Source: Sciscionella marina DSM 45152 (GTDB taxonomy: Bacteria > Actinomycetota > Actinomycetes > Mycobacteriales > Pseudonocardiaceae). Taken from it: 64,000 bases of DNA. Position numbers and translations under genes: made by a program. Where the stretch lies: positions 170,845 through 234,844 of the forward strand of contig NZ_KB905458.1 of the NCBI RefSeq assembly GCF_000379465.1, in the 5' to 3' direction. A model generated the notes under the pieces. It was not told where the DNA came from. It saw only the letters and a program-made list of their open reading frames with translations, and ran no database searches. Of the stretch, positions 36,294 to 43,782 are shown one piece after another (within the stretch, counting starts at the first letter, position 1; the number at the start of each line of letters is the position of its first letter).

Positions 36294-36496
36294 CCCGGGC
36301 ACCGGCGAGGGCCAGGCAATCACAAACGTGCTGGCTTCACTGTGTTCAGTGTTCGTTCGACATGCCGACGCCTCCTACTCGAACGAGTGAATCCCCTGTG
36401 CATGGTAGCCGAGCAACGCCAGCGACATCATCACTGGTGGTCAAGCCCGCACAGACACCGCCTGATGGCGGTCACGGACGGGGAAGACAGGAATGA
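36290..36496 (+). CDS. Small Cys/His protein linking MFS and GGDEF genes
   Basis: This 68-codon gene overlaps the MFS stop (ATGA at 36290) and ends with a TGA overlapping the GGDEF ATG at 36493. The double 4-bp overlap is the main evidence that it is translated. The protein has TCWLHCVQCSFD (a possible single zinc knuckle) and a Pro/Ser/Thr-rich tail. No family recognised. Confidence 0.5.
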   Translation: MTRAPARARQSQTCWLHCVQCSFDMPTPPTRTSESPVHGSRATPATSSLVVKPAQTPPDGGHGRGRQE

Positions 36497-37860
36497 ACAA
36501 GCTGCAACAGAGGTGGCAGTGGGTGTGCGCGTGGCGGCTGTGGCAGCTGCGACCGCTGTTAGTGATCTGGTATCTCCTCGTGCCGATCGCCGCGCTGGTC
36601 ATCACCGGTGTCACCCTCGCCGGATCGCTCGCCGCTCTGACCAGTCATCAGTTGATACTGGCCGGTGCCCTGCTGGGGCTCGGGGTCGTGCAGGCGGAAT
36701 CCAGCGGCCACGTGGAACGTGTCCGGCGCAGCGTCAATACGGTTCGCCATGTCAACCTGACCTCGGTATGGAGCTTCGCGGCGACCCTGCTTCTACCGAC
36801 CGGACTCGCGTGCACGGTCACGCTGCTGCTGTTGACCCACCACGGCGTCCGCAGCTGGACGGGAACCAGGCCCCTGCACCGCCAGGTGTTCAACCCCGCC
36901 GCGGTCCTGGTCACGATTCCGCCGGTCCAGGCCCTCTTCTTCGCTCTCGCCCCGTACGGATTCACCAGCGGTGGCGCCCCGTTCCGCGGGCATACCGTGT
37001 GGTTGCTCTTGGCTGTCTCTGTGGCAGTGATCGCCTACTGGTTGCTGGACATGGTTCTGATCGCGGTCGCGCTGGCCTTACTCGGTGACCGGGCTAGACT
37101 GCGGCAGTTCAGCACCGACATGACCAACAATGCCCTCGACCTGGCCACCAACTGCCTCGGGGCGCTGGTCGCGGCCATACTCGTCGTGGCTCCCTGGCTC
37201 GTGCTGCTGTTCTTGATCCCTGTGCTGGTGATGCACCGCAGCGTGCTGGTCAAAGAGCTCGAGGACAAGGCCACCCGGGACCAGAAAACGGGTCTGCTCA
37301 ATGCGACCGCGTGGCGTCAACAGACCGAGCGCGAACTGGCCCGGGCAGGCCGTACCGGTGACGGGTTAGGCGTCGTCATGGTCGATCTTGATCACTTCAA
37401 GAACATCAACGACCGCTACGGTCATCCCGCTGGAGACGACGTACTCGCCGCGGTGGCGGCGATTCTGCGCGACGAGACCCGGCAATACGATTCCGCCGGC
37501 CGGTTCGGCGGCGAGGAGTTCGCCCTGCTGCTGCCCGAGAACGCCCTGGGCGAGGTGGGTTCGGTGGCCGAACGGATCCGCGTTCGCATCAGCGAGCTCC
37601 TCGTCGACGCCACAACCAGCGATGGCCCCGTGCAATTGGGGAACTTGACCGCGAGCCTGGGTGTCGCGCGCTATCCGAACGACGGCACCAAGCTCATCGA
37701 CTTGATCGCCGCTGCCGATGACGCCCTCTATGCGGCCAAGAACAACGGCCGTAACCGCGTCGTCCACACCGATGCAGACGCACACCGCGGATACCCGGTA
37801 TCCGGTTTGAACGGAGACAACGCTCGCTCGCGCGTCGATCAACGACGAGTCGGGCACTGA
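36493..37860 (+). CDS. Membrane diguanylate cyclase (GGEEF) with I-site
   Basis: This 455-residue protein has about six to seven membrane helices (residues about 20-245), then a GGDEF domain. Substrate residues are in VMVDLDHFKNINDRYGHPAG and the active signature is RFGGEEFALLLPE. An RxxD product-inhibition site (RQYD) stands exactly five residues before GGEEF. All features of an active, feedback-controlled cyclic di-GMP synthase are present. ATG 36493 follows GGGGAAGACAGGA and overlaps the small upstream gene. The N-terminal region is probably a membrane sensor. Cyclic di-GMP controls development in filamentous actinomycetes. Confidence 0.9.
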   Translation: MNKLQQRWQWVCAWRLWQLRPLLVIWYLLVPIAALVITGVTLAGSLAALTSHQLILAGALLGLGVVQAESSGHVERVRRSVNTVRHVNLTSVWSFAATLLLPTGLACTVTLLLLTHHGVRSWTGTRPLHRQVFNPAAVLVTIPPVQALFFALAPYGFTSGGAPFRGHTVWLLLAVSVAVIAYWLLDMVLIAVALALLGDRARLRQFSTDMTNNALDLATNCLGALVAAILVVAPWLVLLFLIPVLVMHRSVLVKELEDKATRDQKTGLLNATAWRQQTERELARAGRTGDGLGVVMVDLDHFKNINDRYGHPAGDDVLAAVAAILRDETRQYDSAGRFGGEEFALLLPENALGEVGSVAERIRVRISELLVDATTSDGPVQLGNLTASLGVARYPNDGTKLIDLIAAADDALYAAKNNGRNRVVHTDADAHRGYPVSGLNGDNARSRVDQRRVGH

Positions 37861-38009
37861 AGCCGAAGCCGCCACCTGAGACCGCCCGCATCTGGTGAGC
37901 GCGAGGGAACACTGCCCCATGACCGCGATGCGCCTACTCAGGCCGCGAACCGAAGCACCCGCTTTCACCCATATGGACGTATCGGCCGAATTCGAGCAGA
38001 AGGAACACC

Positions 38010-38171
38010 ATGATGCAGTGCCGCAACGAAACTCGAGGACCGGGAGCCTCAATGATACGCCCAGCAACCAAAACAGACACTCGACAGCAAACACGGAACG
38101 TGACCTTTTACTGTGGAGGCCCGGTTGACGTAGCGCCCACAGTCCCTGTCACGCAACGATCGAACTGTTGA
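38010..38171 (+). CDS. Possible small protein (53 residues)
   Basis: ATG 38010 is preceded by AGAAGGA with ideal 5-nt spacing. The product has a polar N-terminus and NVTFYCGGPVDVAPTVPV near the end, vaguely like the FxCxxGH strand of RbpA-type RNA polymerase-binding proteins but without the His or a second CxxC. It ends inside the variant operator at 38158-38188. It could be a small regulator or a remnant. Confidence 0.35.
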   Translation: MMQCRNETRGPGASMIRPATKTDTRQQTRNVTFYCGGPVDVAPTVPVTQRSNC

Positions 38172-38188
38172 TCACAAAACGTCAACAG
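38158..38188. promoter_or_regulatory. Variant operator (copy C) upstream of the ImmA/IrrE gene
   Basis: GATCGAACTGTTGATC resembles the GATCA-N4-TGTTGAC site but with a 3-nt centre and GATC at its end. CTGTTGA (38165-38171) and TCAACAG (38182-38188) form an inverted repeat with a 10-bp gap. The compact arrangement differs from the three 68-bp elements, so it may be a diverged or separate site of the same regulator. Confidence 0.5.
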
Positions 38189-38189
38189 C

Positions 38190-38481
38190 TACCGCTCAGT
38201 AGCAGAGAACTCCCACCATTCCGGGCATTGATACTCCGTTTGGGTGTACTTTGCGTAGTGATCTGCCGATAACCTTTGGTTCCGTGGTTCCATTTTTTGA
38301 AGCGGTCGCCATATCGATGCGATCTCAATAACGAAGCCGGATTACATCTATCTGCTACTTAGTGTGATCGAATGTTGCAAGATGCACTCGGTTGCAACAG
38401 GGGGCAGGTAAGCGGGACGGGAGTCTCCGTCGGAGTGCTCGCGGCGGTGTCTTCTACCGTGAGGGGAGGTTGTTGACTCGG
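38190..38481. other. Leader region of the ImmA/IrrE operon
   Basis: About 290 bp of mixed, locally AT-rich sequence without a gene. It probably contains the promoter of the peptidase-membrane protein pair. No clear -35/-10 pair can be singled out. Confidence 0.35.
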
Positions 38482-38967
38482 ATGAGTAGTGCGCGACAAC
38501 GGCGATTCACTCGTCAGTGTGAACGGTTGATTGACCGGTTACCTTTGCCGGATCCGTTCGAAATGAGCGAATTCTTGTCGCTTCTAGGGCATCGATATCG
38601 ACGTCAGGTAACGCTGATGCGCATGAGCCAGGCAAACGCGCTGGCTCCCGGGATGCTGGTCAGGACGGTAGATGAGGATTTCCTCGTGCTCGCCGACGAG
38701 GTCAGCCCAAGCCACGGTCAACACATCCTCTGTCACGAGATCGGTCATGTCGTTCTTGACCACCCAGTCCGGCGTTCCTGCGGGATGTCGGGCGACGCGC
38801 TCGCAGAGCCTTTCGATGCGGACACCGAAGTCGAAGCCGAGCGGTTCGCGTACTTGCTCGGATGGCGTTTACGGCGCCAGCTGCGGCGGCCGCCGTTAAC
38901 CAGCTCGCAGCTGCAGCTGCGGTCGGTCTTCGGGGCACGGCGTCACCTGCGCGGTTGCAATGCCTGA
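38482..38967 (+). CDS. ImmA/IrrE-type zinc metallopeptidase
   Basis: This 161-residue protein (start ATG 38482, 12 nt after GGGGAGG; longer in-frame starts exist) has the zincin motif HILCHEIGHVVLDHP, with a downstream acidic third ligand likely in EVEAERFAYLLGWRL. Family members such as ImmA of ICEBs1 cleave the HTH repressor of their own element, and IrrE/PprI cleaves DdrO after DNA damage. Its stop overlaps the start of a MAB_1171c-type membrane protein, a pairing common in actinomycetes. Here a plausible substrate, the EspR-like HTH protein, lies 2 kb downstream. Confidence 0.85.
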   Translation: MSSARQRRFTRQCERLIDRLPLPDPFEMSEFLSLLGHRYRRQVTLMRMSQANALAPGMLVRTVDEDFLVLADEVSPSHGQHILCHEIGHVVLDHPVRRSCGMSGDALAEPFDADTEVEAERFAYLLGWRLRRQLRRPPLTSSQLQLRSVFGARRHLRGCNA

Positions 38968-40195
38968 CTGGGACAGCGTGCTGTGGTATGTCGCCGCAGC
39001 CGGGGCACTGATCGAAGCGGTCCGCAAAGTGGTCGTCAACCGCGGAGTTGACCACCTGATCAGCCGTGACTACACGGCTGTCGCGTTGATGCTGATCGGC
39101 GTGTCGATGGCCGCGGGAGCCAAGACCACCCAAGCCTGGAGTGACCGAATTCTGGGGGTAGACAACGTCAGCTTCGTGGTGCATTGCCTGGCCGCGGTCG
39201 GGGCCACGGTGTGCGGCGCTGGCCTTCTGCGTGCGCTGGGGCGCCTGCCTGTCCGCGTTCGCACCGTGGGTGTGGCAGCACTGCTGTGCGCGGTCGCGTT
39301 GCTCGTCCTGTATTTCTGCGGTGGCCTCTGGGATCCGGCGTTCGGAGCGAGCCTGGCTACCGCGCCGACCTCGCGGGCCTACACGTTGATCTATCTGGCC
39401 TACATGTTGGTGTGCCTGTCGTTCGTGATCCTCGGACTATGGATTCCGGCCGGTCCGGGCGAAAACGGTCGCCGCGAGTACGCACTGCAGATCGGAATCC
39501 TGCTGACACTGGGCGGTGCGCTGTTGGTCTGGGTGGTTCTCGCCTGGACCACGGTGTTTTCCGTCGAAGCCCTGTTCACGCCGGTACCGAGCCTTCCCGG
39601 GCTTCACACCAGGGAACTCGTCCAAGCAGTGGGTGTGGTGTTGCTGGTCGCGGGGTTCGCGATCGCGTCGGCGACACGGGGACTGCAACGGTGGTCAGCA
39701 CGCAAACGCGGCACGACCGCGCGTGAATCCATCCACGAACTGTGGCGATTTCTTCACCGCGTGCCGGTCAAGCACCGAACACGCGAGCGAGGCCGACGAG
39801 TGGGGATCGCCGAGCAGTTGATGGAGATTCGGGACGCGCAACTGGTGTTGCGCCTCCATGTGCCGACCACCATGACTACGGCGCTGACCGCGGTCGCCCA
39901 CAACGAGGAGTCCCAACCGGATCGAGCAGCGTTGCTGGCGGAAGCGATAGTGCTGCGGTGTGGCCTGCAGGCGATGACCCAGGGGCTTGCGGTCCAGTGG
40001 TCTGCATCCGACGACATCGCCATCGCTCCGCAGGACGCTGAGTTCCCGGCTTCGGATCTCTCCGCTGAATTCACCTGGCTCGCGGAGTTGTCCACGACGG
40101 TCTTTCAACCGCGAACGGTCACCCTCGCCCGCGATGCCTACCACCAATGGGCCAGCAGCAGTTCACCACGGCCGGAGTCCGAGCAATCCGCCTAG
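38960..40195 (+). CDS. MAB_1171c-family (DUF6545) membrane protein
   Basis: This 411-residue protein overlaps the peptidase gene by 8 bp. The first 245 residues hold seven hydrophobic segments, followed by a soluble domain (ESIHELWRFLHRV, EIRDAQLVLRLHV) typical of the MAB_1171c putative transporter family. Known members are encoded beside ImmA/IrrE-like peptidases, so it may be a membrane sensor or partner that controls proteolysis; this is inference. No enzyme motif is visible. Downstream lies the converging broken TetR gene. Confidence 0.72.
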   Translation: MPDWDSVLWYVAAAGALIEAVRKVVVNRGVDHLISRDYTAVALMLIGVSMAAGAKTTQAWSDRILGVDNVSFVVHCLAAVGATVCGAGLLRALGRLPVRVRTVGVAALLCAVALLVLYFCGGLWDPAFGASLATAPTSRAYTLIYLAYMLVCLSFVILGLWIPAGPGENGRREYALQIGILLTLGGALLVWVVLAWTTVFSVEALFTPVPSLPGLHTRELVQAVGVVLLVAGFAIASATRGLQRWSARKRGTTARESIHELWRFLHRVPVKHRTRERGRRVGIAEQLMEIRDAQLVLRLHVPTTMTTALTAVAHNEESQPDRAALLAEAIVLRCGLQAMTQGLAVQWSASDDIAIAPQDAEFPASDLSAEFTWLAELSTTVFQPRTVTLARDAYHQWASSSSPRPESEQSA

Positions 40196-40229
40196 CACTG
40201 CGCACCTGGATCTCCCGGGTTGAGAGTGC

Positions 40230-40922
40230 CTACTCGGCGGGGCGCGTGGGATCGAGAAGGGCGGGGTCGAGGTGGCGCAGACCGGCCGCGGCGAACCCTG
40301 CCGCGAGGACGCCGGCTTGTTGGATGTCGTCAGGATGAGTTGAAAGCGCATCGCGGGCTCCGTGCACGCCGATGCCCACCAGGAACGCCGCCAGGGTTCC
40401 GGCAGTGGCGGAGATGATTGGACGGTCGCGTGCCGTCGTGACCGCGAGGACGCAGTCCGCGACGCGGTCGGTGATCTGTTGCAGGAGCTGCCCGCGGATC
40501 GGATGAAGACTCTCGTCAGCGCGTTCATCGAACAGCAACCGGAATCCGGCTGGGTGCGCGGCCGCGAAGTCGTAGAAGGCGACCATATCGGCGTGAACCT
40601 GCTCGTCCTGCGGCAGGTTCGCCACATTGTCGTAAGTAGTGAACAGGATGTCTGCCAGCTGCTGTGCTTGGAATTTCACGCAGGCTTCGTAGAGCTGCTA
40701 TTTGTCGCCGAAGTGGGCGTAGAGCGTGGGTTTGGTACTCCCGGCCCGACTGGCGAGCTCGTCGACTGAAGCGCCGCGGTAGCCGCGTTCGGCGAAAACC
40801 TCGCAGGCCGCGTCGAGCAATCGTTCGTGCACCGGACGGGCCGGGCCGCCCTGGGATTCCGGGGAACCGGAACGTCGAGCACCACCTACGGGTAGTGGCA
40901 CTTGATGACCGCCGAGCACCAT
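40230..40922 (-). pseudogene. TetR-family regulator interrupted by one in-frame TAG
   Basis: The N-terminal part (40698-40922) has a full TetR HTH (ASVDELASRAGSTKPTLYAH) ending FGDK, then TAG (40698-40700). The same frame continues QLYEACVKFQAQQLADILF, exactly the expected start of the TetR effector domain, to the stop at 40230. A single substitution (for example GAG or CAG to TAG) explains it. The downstream part could restart at an ATG or GTG near 40679, but would lack DNA binding. A sequencing error is possible. Confidence 0.8.
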
Positions 40923-40964
40923 ACCGACGAGACCGTCTCCCGTGGCCTCGGACCAGAACGGCTG

Positions 40965-41564
40965 TCAGGTCAAATCCGGCCGCTGCTGTCGCTGATGTTC
41001 CCGCAACCCTTCAAGGACGGCGAGGAACTGGTACTTCCCGGCTTCGGTACTGCCATCCAGGGAAGCTTTGACCTCCCGTGGTTTGACCCCTTGGAACCCG
41101 ACTTCGGTCATCAGCTCGTAGAGCCGGTGTTCGAGCGGGTCGAGCTCGTCGACGCCGGCGTTCGGGTCTTCGACCGGGCTGTTGAGGTCGAGCAGGCGGG
41201 AGTCGATGCGCCAGAAATCGGCGAGGCCGTTCGCGATCACCGTGCGCGGCTGGAGCCGTTCTCCATGGAGGAACTGGTAGAGCGCGCTCTTGGTGAAGCT
41301 CGTCCCGGTGCGTTCTCGAACCCACTGCGCGATGGCGGGGACCTTGAATTGAGTGGGATATAGCTTGGGCCGCTGTTCGGCGAGCAATGTCGGGTCGGTG
41401 ACGTACTCCGAATCCTTCTTCTTGCTGGTCCTGTATGTCCACGACTCGGTCTTGACAAGGTGGTCGAGCCGCTCGGCCAAGGTGTCGTACTGCCGGAGCT
41501 TTGCGGTCAGCGCGTCGTCCTCCATCGGAGAACGACGCGGGACCGGCGAGTCGGTATCCGCCAC
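40965..41564 (-). CDS. EspR-like HTH regulator, candidate master repressor of the element
   Basis: This 199-residue protein has an HTH region in the middle (VPAIAQWVRERTGTSFTKSA, LYQFLHGERLQPRTVIANGL, then ADFWRIDSRLLDL), laid out like EspR and other actinobacterial XRE proteins whose helix 3 is followed by FFxV-type sequence. Charged flanks may dimerise. GTG 41564 is preferred because GAAGGGGG precedes it by 8 nt; GTG 41573 is an alternative. It lies 74 bp from a 68-bp operator that separates it from the transfer operon, so it is the best candidate for the protein that binds all copies. Confidence 0.72.
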   Translation of the reverse strand: MADTDSPVPRRSPMEDDALTAKLRQYDTLAERLDHLVKTESWTYRTSKKKDSEYVTDPTLLAEQRPKLYPTQFKVPAIAQWVRERTGTSFTKSALYQFLHGERLQPRTVIANGLADFWRIDSRLLDLNSPVEDPNAGVDELDPLEHRLYELMTEVGFQGVKPREVKASLDGSTEAGKYQFLAVLEGLREHQRQQRPDLT

Positions 41565-41637
41565 GGTTGCCACCCCCTTCTGTAGTGCACGTCCGCGGGA
41601 CGGCGCCTTCTGGCGTCGGCATCCCGCAGCCAGGATA

Positions 41638-41705
41638 GATCATGTTTGTTGACACTATCGCAGGTTCACCTATCATAGACCTCAAAATAGTCAACATTTC
41701 TGATC
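41638..41705. promoter_or_regulatory. 68-bp two-site operator, copy D (regulator/transfer operon)
   Basis: GATCATGTTTGTTGAC (41638-41653) and inverted GTCAACATTTCTGATC (41690-41705), 36 bp apart, between the divergent EspR-like gene and the transfer operon. Positions fit control of both directions. Confidence 0.85.
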
Positions 41706-41824
41706 TACCTGGTGGTACGAAGAGGACTTTACCGCGCGCCAGGCCGCAAGGGAACACCCCCTGTGGCGGCGTGATCAGCTCCGGTGATCAGACCGACCAA
41801 CCGCTCGGGGAGGGAGGTGAGGTG

Positions 41825-43075
41825 ATGCGGCAGCAACCCGGCCACGCGACCGTGGCGGGGGCCGTGCCTAGCGGCGAGTTCGCGCGTGGTGCGCAACGAC
41901 TCCCCGCCGAAGCGATCAACCAATTGCGTAGTCAGCCTGGAGCGCGGATTCCCGCAGGTCCGGTCGACGCGGCCGGGTTGCTCCAGCACGCGGCTAGCCT
42001 CGCAGGTCACGTTCGGTCGGCTGCGCCTCAGGTCAGCGGTGTTGACTTCGAGGCTGCGGTCGAGGCTGGTATGTGGGCCGACGCTGCCGGTTCAGTCTCC
42101 CCTCCTGCTGAGGACCAGCACACCGCGCGAGAGTCGGTTCCCGGCGGCTTCGAGCCAGGTGACCAGCTTCATCGGATCACCGGCGAGATCGGTGATCGAC
42201 CCGGTCCACAAGCTGCGACCGCGACCGCGCGGGCGGTCGCGGCGATCAGCGAACACCACGGGGGATCGAATCCGGGACCACCGGTGGATTGGAATCGATT
42301 CGGTGTAGTGGTGCCGGTGCTGGGGGCGTCCCCTGCCGCGGGCGCGACGGTGGTTTCCACCGTGCTCGCCGATGCGGTGCAGCACGTCGGGCGCAAGGTC
42401 ATGCTGGTAGACACCGCGGACAGCACTCGGTCAGGACTGGCCAGGGCGGCACGCGCGGACGGTCCGTGGATCCCTGGTCCGGTTCCCGAAGTCGGGATCC
42501 GGTTTTCCTGGCGCGCCCAGGCTCTTCTTGCGCGGATCGAGACCCGGCTGCCGGTCACTGCGCCGGGGATGCTGCCGTCCCCGCGTCGGTGGGCGCCGGG
42601 CAACCTGCCGGTGGAGGTCACGGTCGTCGACATCGGTCAGGACCCGTGGCGGCTAGCGGCGCATCCGCTCGGCGGGGCCGGTGCCTGGCTGCGTGCGGGC
42701 ACCCCGGCCCCGCGGCCGGTCCTGGTGGTAAGGGCCACGGTGCCCTCGTTGACACATCTTGAGCAGACGCTGGCTCGGTTGGAGCCATGGATCAGGCTCG
42801 GGGCCATCGCGGCACCGGCCCAGCTGGTCGTGGTCGGGGCGCGTAAATGGCCGCCGGTGGTGCGCGCCTCGGCGGGTCGCCGTGCCCTGTCGCTGATCCC
42901 GAACGCGCTTTTTCTGCCCTGGGACACCGGCATCGCCATTCAGGGCATCACCAGCACAACCACCCCACCCCATTGCCAGTCCGCGTTGACCTCACTACTG
43001 CGCGATTTCGGTATCACCTCAGATTTGTCGCCCTCCCCTTTCCGTCGATCTCGCCGCCTGGCGCGGCCACAGTGA
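41825..43075 (+). CDS. ParA/MinD-like protein with degenerate P-loop, first transfer gene
   Basis: This 416-residue protein starts at ATG 41825 after GGGAGGGAGGTGA. Residues about 155-190 look like a ParA/MinD fold (VVVPVLGASPAAGATVVSTV, then VGRKVMLVDTAD), but the GK of Walker A is GA, so nucleotide binding is doubtful. The N-terminal 130 residues are Pro/Ala-rich and probably disordered. It heads the operon of type IV secretion genes, where such degenerate ATPases are common in actinobacterial elements; a role in positioning or regulating the machine is inferred. Confidence 0.6.
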   Translation: MRQQPGHATVAGAVPSGEFARGAQRLPAEAINQLRSQPGARIPAGPVDAAGLLQHAASLAGHVRSAAPQVSGVDFEAAVEAGMWADAAGSVSPPAEDQHTARESVPGGFEPGDQLHRITGEIGDRPGPQAATATARAVAAISEHHGGSNPGPPVDWNRFGVVVPVLGASPAAGATVVSTVLADAVQHVGRKVMLVDTADSTRSGLARAARADGPWIPGPVPEVGIRFSWRAQALLARIETRLPVTAPGMLPSPRRWAPGNLPVEVTVVDIGQDPWRLAAHPLGGAGAWLRAGTPAPRPVLVVRATVPSLTHLEQTLARLEPWIRLGAIAAPAQLVVVGARKWPPVVRASAGRRALSLIPNALFLPWDTGIAIQGITSTTTPPHCQSALTSLLRDFGITSDLSPSPFRRSRRLARPQ

Positions 43076-43434
43076 AGGGGACCCCATGAGAAACCACCGC
43101 CGAACAGCGGCACCACGACCTGAACCGGTAGCCTCGACACATCTCGGTGGCACATCGGAGAAAGCAGGAACCCACGGCCGAGTGCGGTCCTCAACGTTAG
43201 GTCCTTCCGGTGCATGGCCGCCGATCTTCCCGTGTTCGCGACCGCGGCCCTATGCACCTCGCCGACACGGGCGCGCGTCCGTGCACGATCGCCGGGTGCT
43301 CACAAGTTCTACCTGAAGCCAGAAACCTTTCGTAGCGCCACGTCCACGATCTCGGGCGTAGCCGCACTGTGAATTGCCCTCCCCCATGAATCAGCCAGCG
43401 CTTGATGCGCGGCATGAGCACGGGGAGCAGGGGC
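43076..43434. other. 359-bp region with a doubtful 76-codon gene
   Basis: A frame at 43086-43316 starts with ATG after GAAGGGGACCCC, a good ribosome site, and encodes a basic Arg/Pro/Ser-rich protein without a membrane segment or family. It could be a short transfer gene or a chance frame. The rest (43317-43434) shows nothing. Confidence 0.3.
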
Positions 43435-43782
43435 ATGATCACGCACCTTCTTGTCGAGTCGATTCCACTGTGGACAGCGCACCGCGTTCACGGACCGGGC
43501 TTGCCTGTGGCACTGCAGGACTTGGGGTTTCCGCCACCCAAACCTGAACCACCGCCGGGCGGGCAACGAATTCTGGGTGTGGTCAACAACTTCATGTGGG
43601 GAGCCGGTGTGGCGCTTCTTATCGGGTTGTTCAGTGGGTTGATCGTCTGGGTCGGCGGGCGCTGGGTCGATCATCACCGGGCCGGCAAGATCGGTGTGGT
43701 CATGATGCTCACCGCCGTGGGCGGAGCCATCGTTTGGGGTATCGCCTGGACTTTGATCAATGGTTTCGCGGGCACGAAATGA
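43435..43782 (+). CDS. Small two-helix transfer membrane protein (VirB2/VirB3-like position)
   Basis: This 115-residue protein starts at ATG 43435 after GGGGAGCAGGGG. It has a soluble Pro-rich front part and two membrane helices: FMWGAGVALLIGLFSGLIVW and GVVMMLTAVGGAIVWGIAWT. Size and position before the VirB6-like gene suggest a pilin-like or inner-membrane VirB2/VirB3 analogue, but sequence similarity alone does not show which. Its stop overlaps the next start (ATGA). Confidence 0.6.
   Translation: MITHLLVESIPLWTAHRVHGPGLPVALQDLGFPPPKPEPPPGGQRILGVVNNFMWGAGVALLIGLFSGLIVWVGGRWVDHHRAGKIGVVMMLTAVGGAIVWGIAWTLINGFAGTK

Noticed and set aside
38965-40195. Possible CRISPR or other repeat arrays in the regulatory region
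   Set aside because: No regularly spaced direct repeats anywhere in the window; only the paired operators and short inverted repeats.
40230-40922. Programmed read-through or recoding of the TAG in the TetR gene
   Set aside because: No recoding element or pyrrolysine or selenocysteine context is visible; a point mutation is the simpler explanation.
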